A stretch of 38,276 nucleotides of DNA from Nitrospirota bacterium (GTDB lineage: Bacteria; Nitrospirota; Nitrospiria; Nitrospirales; UBA8639), in NCBI GenBank assembly GCA_003235785.1, contig QJYE01000022.1:1-38276 (forward strand), read 5' to 3'. Below are positions 9,601-16,453 of the stretch, one piece after another; the first letter of the stretch is position 1, and the number at the start of each line of letters is the position of its first letter. The position numbers were made by a program, and so were the translations under genes. The notes under the pieces were generated by a model. That model was not told the DNA's origin. It saw only the letters and a program-made list of their open reading frames with translations, and did no database searches.

Positions 9601-10089
9601 CAGTTGCCCGTTTCCCCAAGACAAACGGTGATGCGGTAACAGCTCAGGCAGAATCCCATATTTGGATGGACTAAAGAGCGCGCTTTGTGCCCCCATGCCG
9701 GCCAGGACCCATAAGGGCAGCATTCCACCATCAGGATTAACAAAGAGGGCAGTCGTTCCAGCTCCCATCAAGAGAACCTCCAGGGCTTTCATCACCACGA
9801 TCACGGTTCGTTTACTGAATCGATCAGAAAATACTCCGGCAAACGCCGACACGATCATCAAGGGAAGTGTAAACATCACAAAGGCTTGGGTGGTTTGTGT
9901 TTGTGACGCGACCTCAAATGCCGGTCCGGATATTCCGGAGGTGGCTGCCACTTGTTTGATGGCTAGCAGGGCGACCATGAGTTTCCAGGCATTGTCATTG
10001 AATGCCCCAAAAAATTGGGCAATGAGGAGCCCACGAAGGGCTCTTGTCGAAGTAGAGTCGGATGGAGGAGACGAATGGGATTCTGTCAT
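6619..10089 (-). CDS. aas: MFS (LplT-like) + PlsC acyltransferase + AMP-dependent acyl ligase fusion (Aas-like)
   Basis: A 1156-residue three-part protein. Residues about 15-415 are an MFS transporter with a dozen hydrophobic segments (FFGAFNDNAWK near the start, SDRFSKR loop), similar in style to the lysophospholipid flippase LplT. Residues about 425-620 are a PlsC acyltransferase with N-H-V-S-F-I-D (H454, D459) and FPEGQITRTG around 527. Residues about 650-1140 are an adenylate-forming ligase with the P-loop SSGSTGEPKG (796-805), GYGVTECAP and the TGDIA hinge region. In E. coli the functions are split between LplT and Aas (2-acyl-glycerophosphoethanolamine acyltransferase / acyl-ACP synthetase); fused forms are known in other bacteria. 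The likely role is to import and re-acylate lysophospholipids at the inner membrane. It precedes the amidohydrolase by 21 bases. Confidence 0.9.
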   Translation of the reverse strand: MTESHSSPPSDSTSTRALRGLLIAQFFGAFNDNAWKLMVALLAIKQVAATSGISGPAFEVASQTQTTQAFVMFTLPLMIVSAFAGVFSDRFSKRTVIVVMKALEVLLMGAGTTALFVNPDGGMLPLWVLAGMGAQSALFSPSKYGILPELLPHHRLSWGNGQLELWTFLAIIAGTALAGPLLELSWPTPWIAGLVLICFSGLGLWASFLIPPVPRARPGGRLRDTWRMALAALQADRVLTLGVLGAIAFWTLASLVGQDVLVYAKAVLHLSDTYSGLPLAAFGVGVGIGALAVGKLSATKVELGYLPLGGIGITMSLGALGILRPALGGTLLGMACLGLSSGCVVVPLNALVQWRTPSDRRGAVIAFSNTLVFGGIMMGSLGSGFLSTIGFSASSIFLVSGLGSSLLTIWSLYKLPETFIRLVLVLFTHTLYRVTILGRDRLPQEGGALLVPNHVSFIDGFLLLATTDRPIRFLVDQSYYNNPFLNPFAKIMGAIPISSNGSPREILQALREAGRQLDAGELVCIFPEGQITRTGNLLPFHAGFTRIIKGRDIPIIPIHLDRVWGSVFSFIGGKFVAKWPSRIPYPITLSIGEPLPPTTSTDELRQTIQELGEAAWQVRKTDRRPLHHSVVWSMRRHLFRFVFADSTRPRVTCLEALTGSIALARALREAWDGQHTVGILLPPSVAGALANIAATLSGRTTVNVNYTAGAAGMESACRQAGLATILTSRLFLEKAKLDYPQSLTPIWIEDIKDTIGSRARIIALILAIFAPIRMLERCCGAITHPTIDDLATIIFSSGSTGEPKGVMLSHFNLDSNVEGVAQLLHIDKHDRLLGILPFFHSFGYLATLWFPAIHGAGVVFHPSPLDANAIGNLIHRHHITILLATPTFLQLYVRRCTPDQFGSLRIVLTGAEKLSDRLLTAFEERFGIRPIEGYGVTECAPVIAVNCPDYRAAGFFQPASRRGTVGQPLPGISLRIVDPDTYERLPAGTPGMLLVKGPNVMMGYLGREDLTAQVHHEGWYITGDIAQFDEDGFLIITDRLSRFSKIGGEMVPHGQVEEALHQAINAEGMMLAVTAIPDERKGEQLVVLHLLDESDIPNLLEKAAANGLPNLFLPRRDNFIKVNHLPILGTGKLDLRALKRLALEYKTKSHDIPENT

Positions 10090-10494
10090 GGCATGGATGA
10101 AGCCGAATTAAGCCCGGGTTGTTGTTCTGGCAGTAAGAGAATCGACACACTGAACTGCAGCGATAGGGGGATGATCGTATGGGAATTCTTCAGGAGCAAA
10201 GCCTTAATCGTCGAGCAAGAGCGATGGGAGAGGAATGTCATCACGAAGAATGCATGGATATTAACATGTTTTCAATATTTTCAAAATTTTTTTGGTGGGA
10301 TCTCTTTAAGGTTCTTGGGGGAATGACCGATTTATTCCGTAATAGGCGAGAAGAAATCTGGCCTGGATGTCAGACTTTTCATCTGGAGTGAGTTTCTTGA
10401 CGGCATTCCAGTGGTCGTGAAGGATGTTGGGCCAATGTGAGTGCATGGAGGCGGAGTGAGATCCACCAGATTTTTTTAGGTAGGTGTCCTTCTT
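10090..10494. other. Intergenic region between two divergent operons
   Basis: 405 bases lie between the minus-strand acyltransferase fusion and the plus-strand kinase operon, so promoters for both should be here. An A/T-rich patch at 10259-10294 holds, on the minus strand, two TTGAAA-like elements (10270-10275 and 10279-10284 complemented) and a TAATAT-like element (10258-10263). Spacing is poor (15 bases), so this is only a weak promoter candidate. I found no convincing plus-strand promoter. One short minus-strand frame is listed separately. Confidence 0.4.
10306..10446 (-). CDS. Possible small protein of 46 residues
   Basis: A short minus-strand frame (M-H-S-H-W-P-N start, ending FPQEP) inside the divergent intergenic region. 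Its composition is protein-like, and the stretch with W-N-A-V-K-K-L-T-P-D-E and A-Y-Y-G-I loosely recalls small stress proteins of the CsbD/YjbJ kind (K-L-T-D-D-D then Y-G), but the resemblance is weak. No ribosome binding site precedes the ATG. The same frame stays open upstream into the antisense of the kinase gene, which argues that the openness may be accidental. Confidence 0.25.
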   Translation of the reverse strand: MHSHWPNILHDHWNAVKKLTPDEKSDIQARFLLAYYGINRSFPQEP

Positions 10495-11361
10495 ATGGCT
10501 ATAACCACAGTGTTTCCACGAGAAATGGAAATGAATGCGATCTCGACCAAAGGTGGCGAGTCGGTCTTTCATAAAATGAGGAATGTGTTGAATAGCGTCC
10601 ATGTCTCGGCAGGTCTGATTAATCAGCAATTGCGAGAATTTCATTTGGATGATGTTGGTCGTATTGCCGATATGTTGGAGGCGCACGAGGACAATGTCGG
10701 GTGGTATCTCACTCAGGATCCCAAGGGGAAAAAAATTCCGCATTATTTAGGACAATTGAGCCAGGAATTGCGGCACAAGCATTTGGCGACACTCACGGAA
10801 CTGACGACGCTGAATTATTATCTTGAGCAACTGGAATATGTCCTCACGGCAGGACATGCTCCTGAGCGAGCTGGCGGGTTCAAGGATACGGTTCAGTTTG
10901 CGGCTGTCATGGATGAAGCCGTGATGGCGCATCAGGGAGAGCTGGATCGGATGGGGATCGAAGTGGTTCGAGATTATTGCATGGTAGGAGAGGGGATTTT
11001 GGAAGTGGCCAGACTGAGACCCATTGTGGTGAGTCTAATCCGGAACGCGATTAATGCGATGTGTGAGGCACCTACACGGACTCATCGCCTGGGCCTCCAT
11101 GTGATGCCCTGTCCGGATCGTGACGGGTTTGTCCGTTTGCAAGTGGAAGATACCGGTTGTGGTATTTCATCCGATTGCCTTACTCGGGTTTTTTCGCCCC
11201 AGACCCCGGAGATGCAGGCAGATCTCCTGCCGAATCTCCATGCGAGTGCATTAGCGGCAAAAGACCTTGGTGGATCCTTGCGGGTTTGGAGCGATGGGCC
11301 GAATCAGGGAGCCATGTTTACACTTGATCTACCAGTTATTCATATGGAGGACACACAGTAA
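10495..11361 (+). CDS. Short atypical histidine kinase, sensorless, with a degraded ATP-lid
   Basis: A 288-residue protein that starts almost directly at the H-box and has no sensor domain. The presumed phospho-His is H26 in VFHKMRNVLNS; the N-box Asn is N184 in LIRNAINAM, and the G1 box is VEDTGCGIS. The second glycine box is lost: where its relatives have GNGIGLHSS or GRGMSLHSG, this one reads LLPNLHASA, though the following K-D-L-G-G-S-L motif is kept. It shares an extended segment between H-box and ATPase (H-E-D-N-V-G-W-Y-L, then D-P-K-G-K-K-I-P) with the kinases at 12089 and 14521. The stop overlaps the start of the next receiver by one base (TAATG). An alternative start is the ATG at 10525. 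It may be a weak kinase, a phosphatase or a phosphotransfer partner. Confidence 0.8.
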   Translation: MAITTVFPREMEMNAISTKGGESVFHKMRNVLNSVHVSAGLINQQLREFHLDDVGRIADMLEAHEDNVGWYLTQDPKGKKIPHYLGQLSQELRHKHLATLTELTTLNYYLEQLEYVLTAGHAPERAGGFKDTVQFAAVMDEAVMAHQGELDRMGIEVVRDYCMVGEGILEVARLRPIVVSLIRNAINAMCEAPTRTHRLGLHVMPCPDRDGFVRLQVEDTGCGISSDCLTRVFSPQTPEMQADLLPNLHASALAAKDLGGSLRVWSDGPNQGAMFTLDLPVIHMEDTQ

Positions 11362-11924
11362 TGGAGATGGAACAAGACAACCGGCGGATCTTGGTTATTG
11401 ATGATAATGTGGCGATCCACGATGATTTCCGGAAAATTCTGGAACGCTCCTTGGATACGTCGTTATTGCAGGAAGTGCGAGCCGAATTGTTCGATGATGT
11501 GGAAGAGCAAAAGGTGGTGGAAAAATTCGAAGTGGATTGTGCCGATCAAGGGCAGATGGGGTATCGCATGATCCAGGAGGCTATGAAGGCTAATCGACCG
11601 TATGCCGTGGCCTTTGTGGATATGCGCATGCCGCCTGGCTGGGATGGGGTGGAAACGGTTGAGCATTTGTGGCAGGAAGATCCAGATTTACAAGTCGTGA
11701 TTTGCACCGCATTTTCTGATCATGCGTGGGAAGATGTGATTCAACGATTGAATAAGAATGACAAGTTGCTCATCCTCCGAAAGCCCTTTGATAACATTGA
11801 AGTCTGGCAGTTAGCGAATTCGTTGACTAAGCGTTGGGCAGAATCGCGTCAGGCTAAGTCTCAATTAGAGCTGTTGGCCCAATGGGCTGAAGAGCGGGCG
11901 GAAGAAACGGTGAAAGCCAACTGA
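11361..11924 (+). CDS. Stand-alone response regulator receiver with an extended N-terminal half
   Basis: A 187-residue receiver without an output domain. The acidic pair D14-D15 is in LVIDDNVAIHDDFRKIL, the phospho-acceptor is D87 in AFVDMRMPPGWDG, the Thr is in VICTAFSD, and the Lys is in LILRKPFD. The distance from the acidic pair to the phospho-Asp is about 72 residues, compared with about 40-45 in CheY, because of an acidic insertion between (LFDDVEEQKVVEKF region). The C-terminus is a charged helix. Translation is probably coupled to the kinase upstream (one-base overlap, GGAGG at 11346-11350). It is the likely phosphate acceptor for the kinases of this operon, and its insertion-bearing fold reappears in degenerate form at the N-terminus of the 615-residue kinase downstream. 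Confidence 0.9.
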   Translation: MEMEQDNRRILVIDDNVAIHDDFRKILERSLDTSLLQEVRAELFDDVEEQKVVEKFEVDCADQGQMGYRMIQEAMKANRPYAVAFVDMRMPPGWDGVETVEHLWQEDPDLQVVICTAFSDHAWEDVIQRLNKNDKLLILRKPFDNIEVWQLANSLTKRWAESRQAKSQLELLAQWAEERAEETVKAN

Positions 11925-12088
11925 TTTTCAATCATGGCACGCATACATCGGGTTGGTCTCTGCTGTCACTGGCGCCGGTGATCTTGGAAAGGAAGCCAGC
12001 AAAAGATGGGAGGCCTGCTCACGTCACAATAGTGAATCAATTTAAATCGAAAATTTCTGGTACATACCCTCCAGGTCAATGACTTCTC

Positions 12089-13381
12089 ATGTTGCCTTCT
12101 GATTGTCTTTCTCCTCAAAACATTGTGCCGCTTCATGTGTTGATGGTGGGTTTTGATGAGGCGGATTTTTCTCCTTCCTGCCGTTCGGTTTTCGCGTCCC
12201 TTGACCCCAAGGCCTCGATGCAATGGGTGAAGACTCTCCAGGAGGGGATGGCTCAGATTGAGTTGGGGAACAGCTACGAGGTGATTCTCCTGGATTGTCG
12301 AAAGGCAGTCGGAGTCTGGGAGGAAATGTGTCAGGGGGTAGAAGGTTGCCAAGGCGCCGTGATTCTTGGAGTGATCGCCGGTGCCGAGAAGGATGTCGAT
12401 CAGAATAGGCTGATTGAAGATGCGGTTGGGTTTCGGGTGGACGAAGCTTTGGCACCCAACGTTTTGAAGTGGGTGCTGCGTCATGCGCGGGAACGGCAGC
12501 AGTTTCTGGTTGAGCAGGAGCAACTCCGTGTGCAGTTAGGCAAAGCAGCGTATAAAAGTGAAATGGCTGATGTGGCCTCTACCGTCCTACATAATATGGG
12601 CAATGTGCTGACTAGCGTGATGGTTGCCGCCAACATGGTGGAATCGGTAGTCGAGCAGTCGCCAGTGATTCTTGTCAATCGAATGGTGGAACTGATTAAC
12701 GCTCACCTGGAAGATTTAGGATCCTATTTGACGGAAGATGCCAAGGGAAAACGTATTCCTGCTTCACTCGAAAAGCTTGGGGCTCACCTCGCCGAGGAAC
12801 AGAAAACGGTTCTCAGGGAAATGAAATCGTTGGTCCGGAATATTCGCCACATGAAGCAAATCATTATCTCTCATCAAGGGATGGTTAAGTCTGTGGGCCA
12901 TGCCGAGCGGATCTCGTTAGTTGATGTCGTTGCTCATGCTATGGAACTGAGTTTTCAGCCAGAAGATGATACGTGGATCACGATTTGTCGTGATTACCAG
13001 GAGGTGCCGGCGGTTTTGGCTGATCAACATCAATTGTTACAGATCCTGGTGAATCTTCTTCGCAATGCGAAGCAAGCGATGCGACAGTATGTGGTGGATC
13101 GCCACGAGCTCATTCTCAATGTGAAATTAAAACCGGATGATGAGAGGTTTGTTGTGATGACCATCCAGGATAGCGGGATAGGGATTGCTCCCGAGCATTT
13201 GTCAAAAATGTTTGTGAGAGGGTTTACCACGAAACCGGACGGCAATGGGATTGGTCTTCATAGCTCAATTATCGCCATCAAGAACATGGGTGGTTCGATG
13301 ACTGTTCACAGCGATGGTCTAGGGCAAGGTGCCACGTTTACTCTGATTTTCCCTGTTCACAAAGAGGCGGTGTTGGCATGA
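12089..13381 (+). CDS. Atypical histidine kinase with an N-terminal pseudo-receiver
   Basis: 430 residues. Residues about 15-135 look like a degenerate receiver: the strand-3 Asp is kept (D69 in VILLDCRK), but the acidic pair is replaced by GFDEAD, and the conserved Lys position reads D-E-A-L-A-P. A short helix leads to the H-box VLHNMGNVLTS (H168), an extended helical segment (H-L-E-D-L-G-S-Y-L, then D-A-K-G-K-R-I-P), the N-box LLRNAKQAM (N326), DSGIGI and GNGIGLHSS. The catalytic ATPase boxes are intact, unlike in the 10495 kinase. The residue after the phospho-His is Asn, not the usual Glu/Asp. There is no transmembrane segment. The ATG lacks a clear ribosome site, so the start is approximate. 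It is presumed to act with the receiver at 11361. Confidence 0.85.
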   Translation: MLPSDCLSPQNIVPLHVLMVGFDEADFSPSCRSVFASLDPKASMQWVKTLQEGMAQIELGNSYEVILLDCRKAVGVWEEMCQGVEGCQGAVILGVIAGAEKDVDQNRLIEDAVGFRVDEALAPNVLKWVLRHARERQQFLVEQEQLRVQLGKAAYKSEMADVASTVLHNMGNVLTSVMVAANMVESVVEQSPVILVNRMVELINAHLEDLGSYLTEDAKGKRIPASLEKLGAHLAEEQKTVLREMKSLVRNIRHMKQIIISHQGMVKSVGHAERISLVDVVAHAMELSFQPEDDTWITICRDYQEVPAVLADQHQLLQILVNLLRNAKQAMRQYVVDRHELILNVKLKPDDERFVVMTIQDSGIGIAPEHLSKMFVRGFTTKPDGNGIGLHSSIIAIKNMGGSMTVHSDGLGQGATFTLIFPVHKEAVLA

Positions 13382-13490
13382 AGAGTGAGCGACGCCGATA
13401 GGGACAGCAGTTCATGAGGATTCCTGAGAGTACGATGGTTGATGTGCGGCAATTCTGACCTTTCCAGTTTTCCACTTTCTGAGGATCGCC

Positions 13491-14471
13491 ATGCTACAAC
13501 AGTATCAGTCACAGGTTGGATCATCAGTTGAGGAATCCGCGTCTGCGCTGGCAGATCAATTGGCGGAACCGGAAGCTGACAATGATCGTTTAGAGCAAGA
13601 TCTGATTCGGCAGCAGGATCTTGTGCAACAGTTAACTTGCGCGGTTCGAGATTTAGAGAGAGTGAATTTGGAAATCTTGGCTGCTCGGGATCAAGCCTTG
13701 ATCGAGTTGGAGGCACGAGAGCCGATCGAGTTAGCTCTCCGACAAAAGACGGAAGCCTTGCTCAGATCGAACCGGGATCTCGAACAGTTTGCCTCTCTTG
13801 CTGCCCATGACTTGCAAGAGCCGCTTCATTCCATTCAGGTATTTCTGGATTTATTGCGCGTAAAGTATGGAGCGGCATTGAATGAGCAGGGACAGGGGTA
13901 CATCATTCGAGTCGTGAAAGCGGCGAAGAGGATGCAAGAATTGATTGAAGGCTTGCTGGTCTATTCCCGAATTGATGGTTCTGATGTGACGGGCGGCACT
14001 CTTGCGTTGCAGCAGATTGTGGAAGATATCCTTTCTGATCTAGGAGGCCAGATTGAGACGTTGCAGGCGGAAATCCATGTGGGAGATCTCCCTGTGATTC
14101 ATGGTGACGCGTTGCATATCCGGCAACTCCTTCAGAACCTCATTGGCAATGCGTTGAAGTTTCATCAGCCTGGTGTCGCGCCGGTTATTTATGTCTCGGG
14201 TATGATGATTCAGAATCGTCGTCAGGCCGGACCCGAGAAGTCAGGGACGCTCTGTCAGATAGAAATCCAGGACCAAGGCATTGGAATTCCTGAGGAACAC
14301 CTTGCCAAAATTTTTGGCATGTTCACACGATTGCATCGAAAAGATCAGTATGAGGGTACCGGGATCGGACTGGCGGTGTGTCAACGCATTGCCGAGCAAT
14401 GTGGAGGCGGAATATCGGTTCGTTCCACCCTTGGGAGCGGAACAACGTTTACGGTGACCTTGCCAGCGTAA
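13491..14471 (+). CDS. Conventional HisKA sensor histidine kinase with an N-terminal coiled coil
   Basis: 326 residues. Residues about 1-95 are a predicted coiled coil rich in Glu, Gln and Leu, with no sensor domain. The H-box is SLAAHDLQEPLHS (H106), the phytochrome-kinase-like variant with Asp after His. The N-box is LIGNALKF (N220), followed by DQGIGI and the complete G2 box EGTGIGLAV, so kinase activity is expected. H-to-N-box spacing is 114 residues, about normal, and clearly different from the 158 residues of the three atypical kinases around it. The start has GAGG about 8 bases upstream. It is soluble and probably takes its signal through partner proteins of the operon. Confidence 0.92.
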   Translation: MLQQYQSQVGSSVEESASALADQLAEPEADNDRLEQDLIRQQDLVQQLTCAVRDLERVNLEILAARDQALIELEAREPIELALRQKTEALLRSNRDLEQFASLAAHDLQEPLHSIQVFLDLLRVKYGAALNEQGQGYIIRVVKAAKRMQELIEGLLVYSRIDGSDVTGGTLALQQIVEDILSDLGGQIETLQAEIHVGDLPVIHGDALHIRQLLQNLIGNALKFHQPGVAPVIYVSGMMIQNRRQAGPEKSGTLCQIEIQDQGIGIPEEHLAKIFGMFTRLHRKDQYEGTGIGLAVCQRIAEQCGGGISVRSTLGSGTTFTVTLPA

Positions 14472-14520
14472 CCATGAAATTGAGTCAGTATTTTTTTAAT
14501 AGAGTTCGAAGAGATTTCTT

Positions 14521-16368
14521 ATGATTTCCCCCACTATCCTTTCTTCTATTCGATATGTGTTGTCATTGGGCGATGACCCCAACATTCATGACTTTCTGAG
14601 GCAAGCCCTCCGGATATCCGAAGGTGATGATGTCTCGAACGAGGGCACATTGCATGTTCCTTATTCCGGTGTGCACATGAGCCCATATTCTTTTGCTCTG
14701 GTCAGCGCTGGAGATTGGCCGGCTGCCTTCCAGCATGTGGAAGAAGGTAAGCAAACGGGTAAGCCAATTTCGCTTCTCTTCCTCTCGGGGTGCTTGGATC
14801 AATGGGAGAGGGTGGGTTCGCAGATCGAAAGGATGTGGATGCTGGATGACACCCTACGGTGTGTGGTCTGTCTGTCCGCTGATGCCGCGTTAAAGCCTGT
14901 GCCTCTGTCGCTGAGTCGTCCTGAACAATGGGCGGTGTTTCGGATGACGGGTTTGGGGGAGGAATGCTATCAAATGGCTTCATGCCTGAGTGCCTTTTCC
15001 AGTTCTTCCTCTCCCGGGCTGTTAGGGAAAGCATGGGCTGGTGAATCCTCGGCGAGGGTTGACGGGGAAGTCGTACCGATTGTGATAAAGGACGTGGTTG
15101 CTCAACAGGCCGAATTGGCTTCGGCTCGCGACGAATTGGCGACGTCAAAAGTCTATGTAGATAATGTGTTGCGCTCGATGGCGGATTCTCTGCTGGTGAT
15201 TGATGCCAGCATGACGATTGGGTCGGTGAATCCCTCACTGCTTGAACTGTTAGGGTACCGAGAGGATGAACTGATTGGTCAATCGCCGGGATTAATCTTT
15301 GGAGAAGAATTTGCCCAGGGTTCCATTATCGAGAATTTACTTCTTCAAGGATCAGTCAGTGGCATTGAGTCCAGTTTCCTCACGCACGATGGCCGATTGA
15401 TTCCCATTTCTGTATCCGGTTCGATGATGCAGGATGAACAGGGCCAATTCCAGGGCCTGGTGTGTGTGGCGCAAGATATCACTGAGCGCAAGCGGATGGA
15501 AGAGGAGAAACTGCAATTACATGCACAATTGTTAGATACCTCTCGTCAGCTTGGCATGGCAGAAGTGGCTTCAGATGTCTTACATAATGTCGGGAATGTG
15601 TTGAATAGTATTAATGTGTCCATCGGTGTCATTGGGGATCTCCTTAAGCATTCCATGGTTGGGGATGTCGGTCGGATCTCACAGCTTTTCCAGAAGCATC
15701 AGGACGATCTCGGGAGTTATTTCGCTACCAATCCCAAGGGGAAACAGGTGCCTGCCTATTTAGAAAAATTAGCGGGTCAATTATTGGAAGAGCAACGAGT
15801 GGCCATCGCAGAAATTGAACGATTGCGTCAGAATGCCCACCATGCGCAACAATGTGTTGCCTCACAACAAGATCTTGCGAAGCCAAATGGAATCACCGAA
15901 CCCATCTCAATCGTATCGTTAGTTGAAGAAGCGTTAGAGGCGAATCAGGAGTTGTTGGAGGCCTCACAGATTGAGGTGTCCCGAGAGTTTCACGAAATTC
16001 CCCAGCTTATTGTAGATAAATATCAAGTGCTTGAGGTGATGGTGGATGTGATTCGGAATGCTTGCCAGGCAATGGCTTTGGCTCCAGCGAAGCACCTTGT
16101 TGTTCGTGCGAAACTTATTCCTGGCCCCCCTGATTCCGTCTGTCTGGAAGTTCAAGATTCTGGTGTGGGGATCGTTCCCGAGGATCTTATTAAAATTTTT
16201 GGCCAAGGGTATAGCGCGAAAAATGGGGGCCGAGGCATGAGTTTGCATAGTGGGGCGCTTATTGCGAAGAACATTGGCGGAGCCTTGCGAGCTCATAGCG
16301 AGGGTCTTGGGCATGGTGCCACATTCTCTTTGGACTTGCCCGGTAACTTTCATTTCACTGACCTGTAG
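14521..16368 (+). CDS. Pseudo-receiver/PAS atypical histidine kinase
   Basis: 615 residues. Residues about 10-160 align by eye with the receiver at 11361: SLGDDPNIHDFLRQAL matches its VIDDNVAIHDDFRKIL, but the phospho-Asp position is Ser89 (LLFLSGC) and the Lys position is Met (FRMTG), so it should not be phosphorylatable. A PAS domain follows at about 205-325 (LLVIDASM, ending AQDITERKR). Then come the H-box VLHNVGNVLNS (H355), the extended segment (H-Q-D-D-L-G-S-Y-F, N-P-K-G-K-Q-V-P), the N-box VIRNACQAM (N513), DSGVGI and a shortened G2 box GGRGMSLHSG. It has no membrane segment. It is transcribed with the preceding kinase (49-base gap). Confidence 0.87.
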   Translation: MISPTILSSIRYVLSLGDDPNIHDFLRQALRISEGDDVSNEGTLHVPYSGVHMSPYSFALVSAGDWPAAFQHVEEGKQTGKPISLLFLSGCLDQWERVGSQIERMWMLDDTLRCVVCLSADAALKPVPLSLSRPEQWAVFRMTGLGEECYQMASCLSAFSSSSSPGLLGKAWAGESSARVDGEVVPIVIKDVVAQQAELASARDELATSKVYVDNVLRSMADSLLVIDASMTIGSVNPSLLELLGYREDELIGQSPGLIFGEEFAQGSIIENLLLQGSVSGIESSFLTHDGRLIPISVSGSMMQDEQGQFQGLVCVAQDITERKRMEEEKLQLHAQLLDTSRQLGMAEVASDVLHNVGNVLNSINVSIGVIGDLLKHSMVGDVGRISQLFQKHQDDLGSYFATNPKGKQVPAYLEKLAGQLLEEQRVAIAEIERLRQNAHHAQQCVASQQDLAKPNGITEPISIVSLVEEALEANQELLEASQIEVSREFHEIPQLIVDKYQVLEVMVDVIRNACQAMALAPAKHLVVRAKLIPGPPDSVCLEVQDSGVGIVPEDLIKIFGQGYSAKNGGRGMSLHSGALIAKNIGGALRAHSEGLGHGATFSLDLPGNFHFTDL

Positions 16369-16453
16369 GGGTGTCCTCCTTCATTCTGGTTTTTCCCTCT
16401 CATAGTTTTTCTTCCTAAGGTTTGTGGATTTTTCACGATTCTAGCATGTTGCC

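Noticed and set aside
9185..9631. Several overlapping frames opposite the acyltransferase fusion
   Set aside because: They are antisense shadows of the MFS domain, with Arg/Pro-rich random composition.
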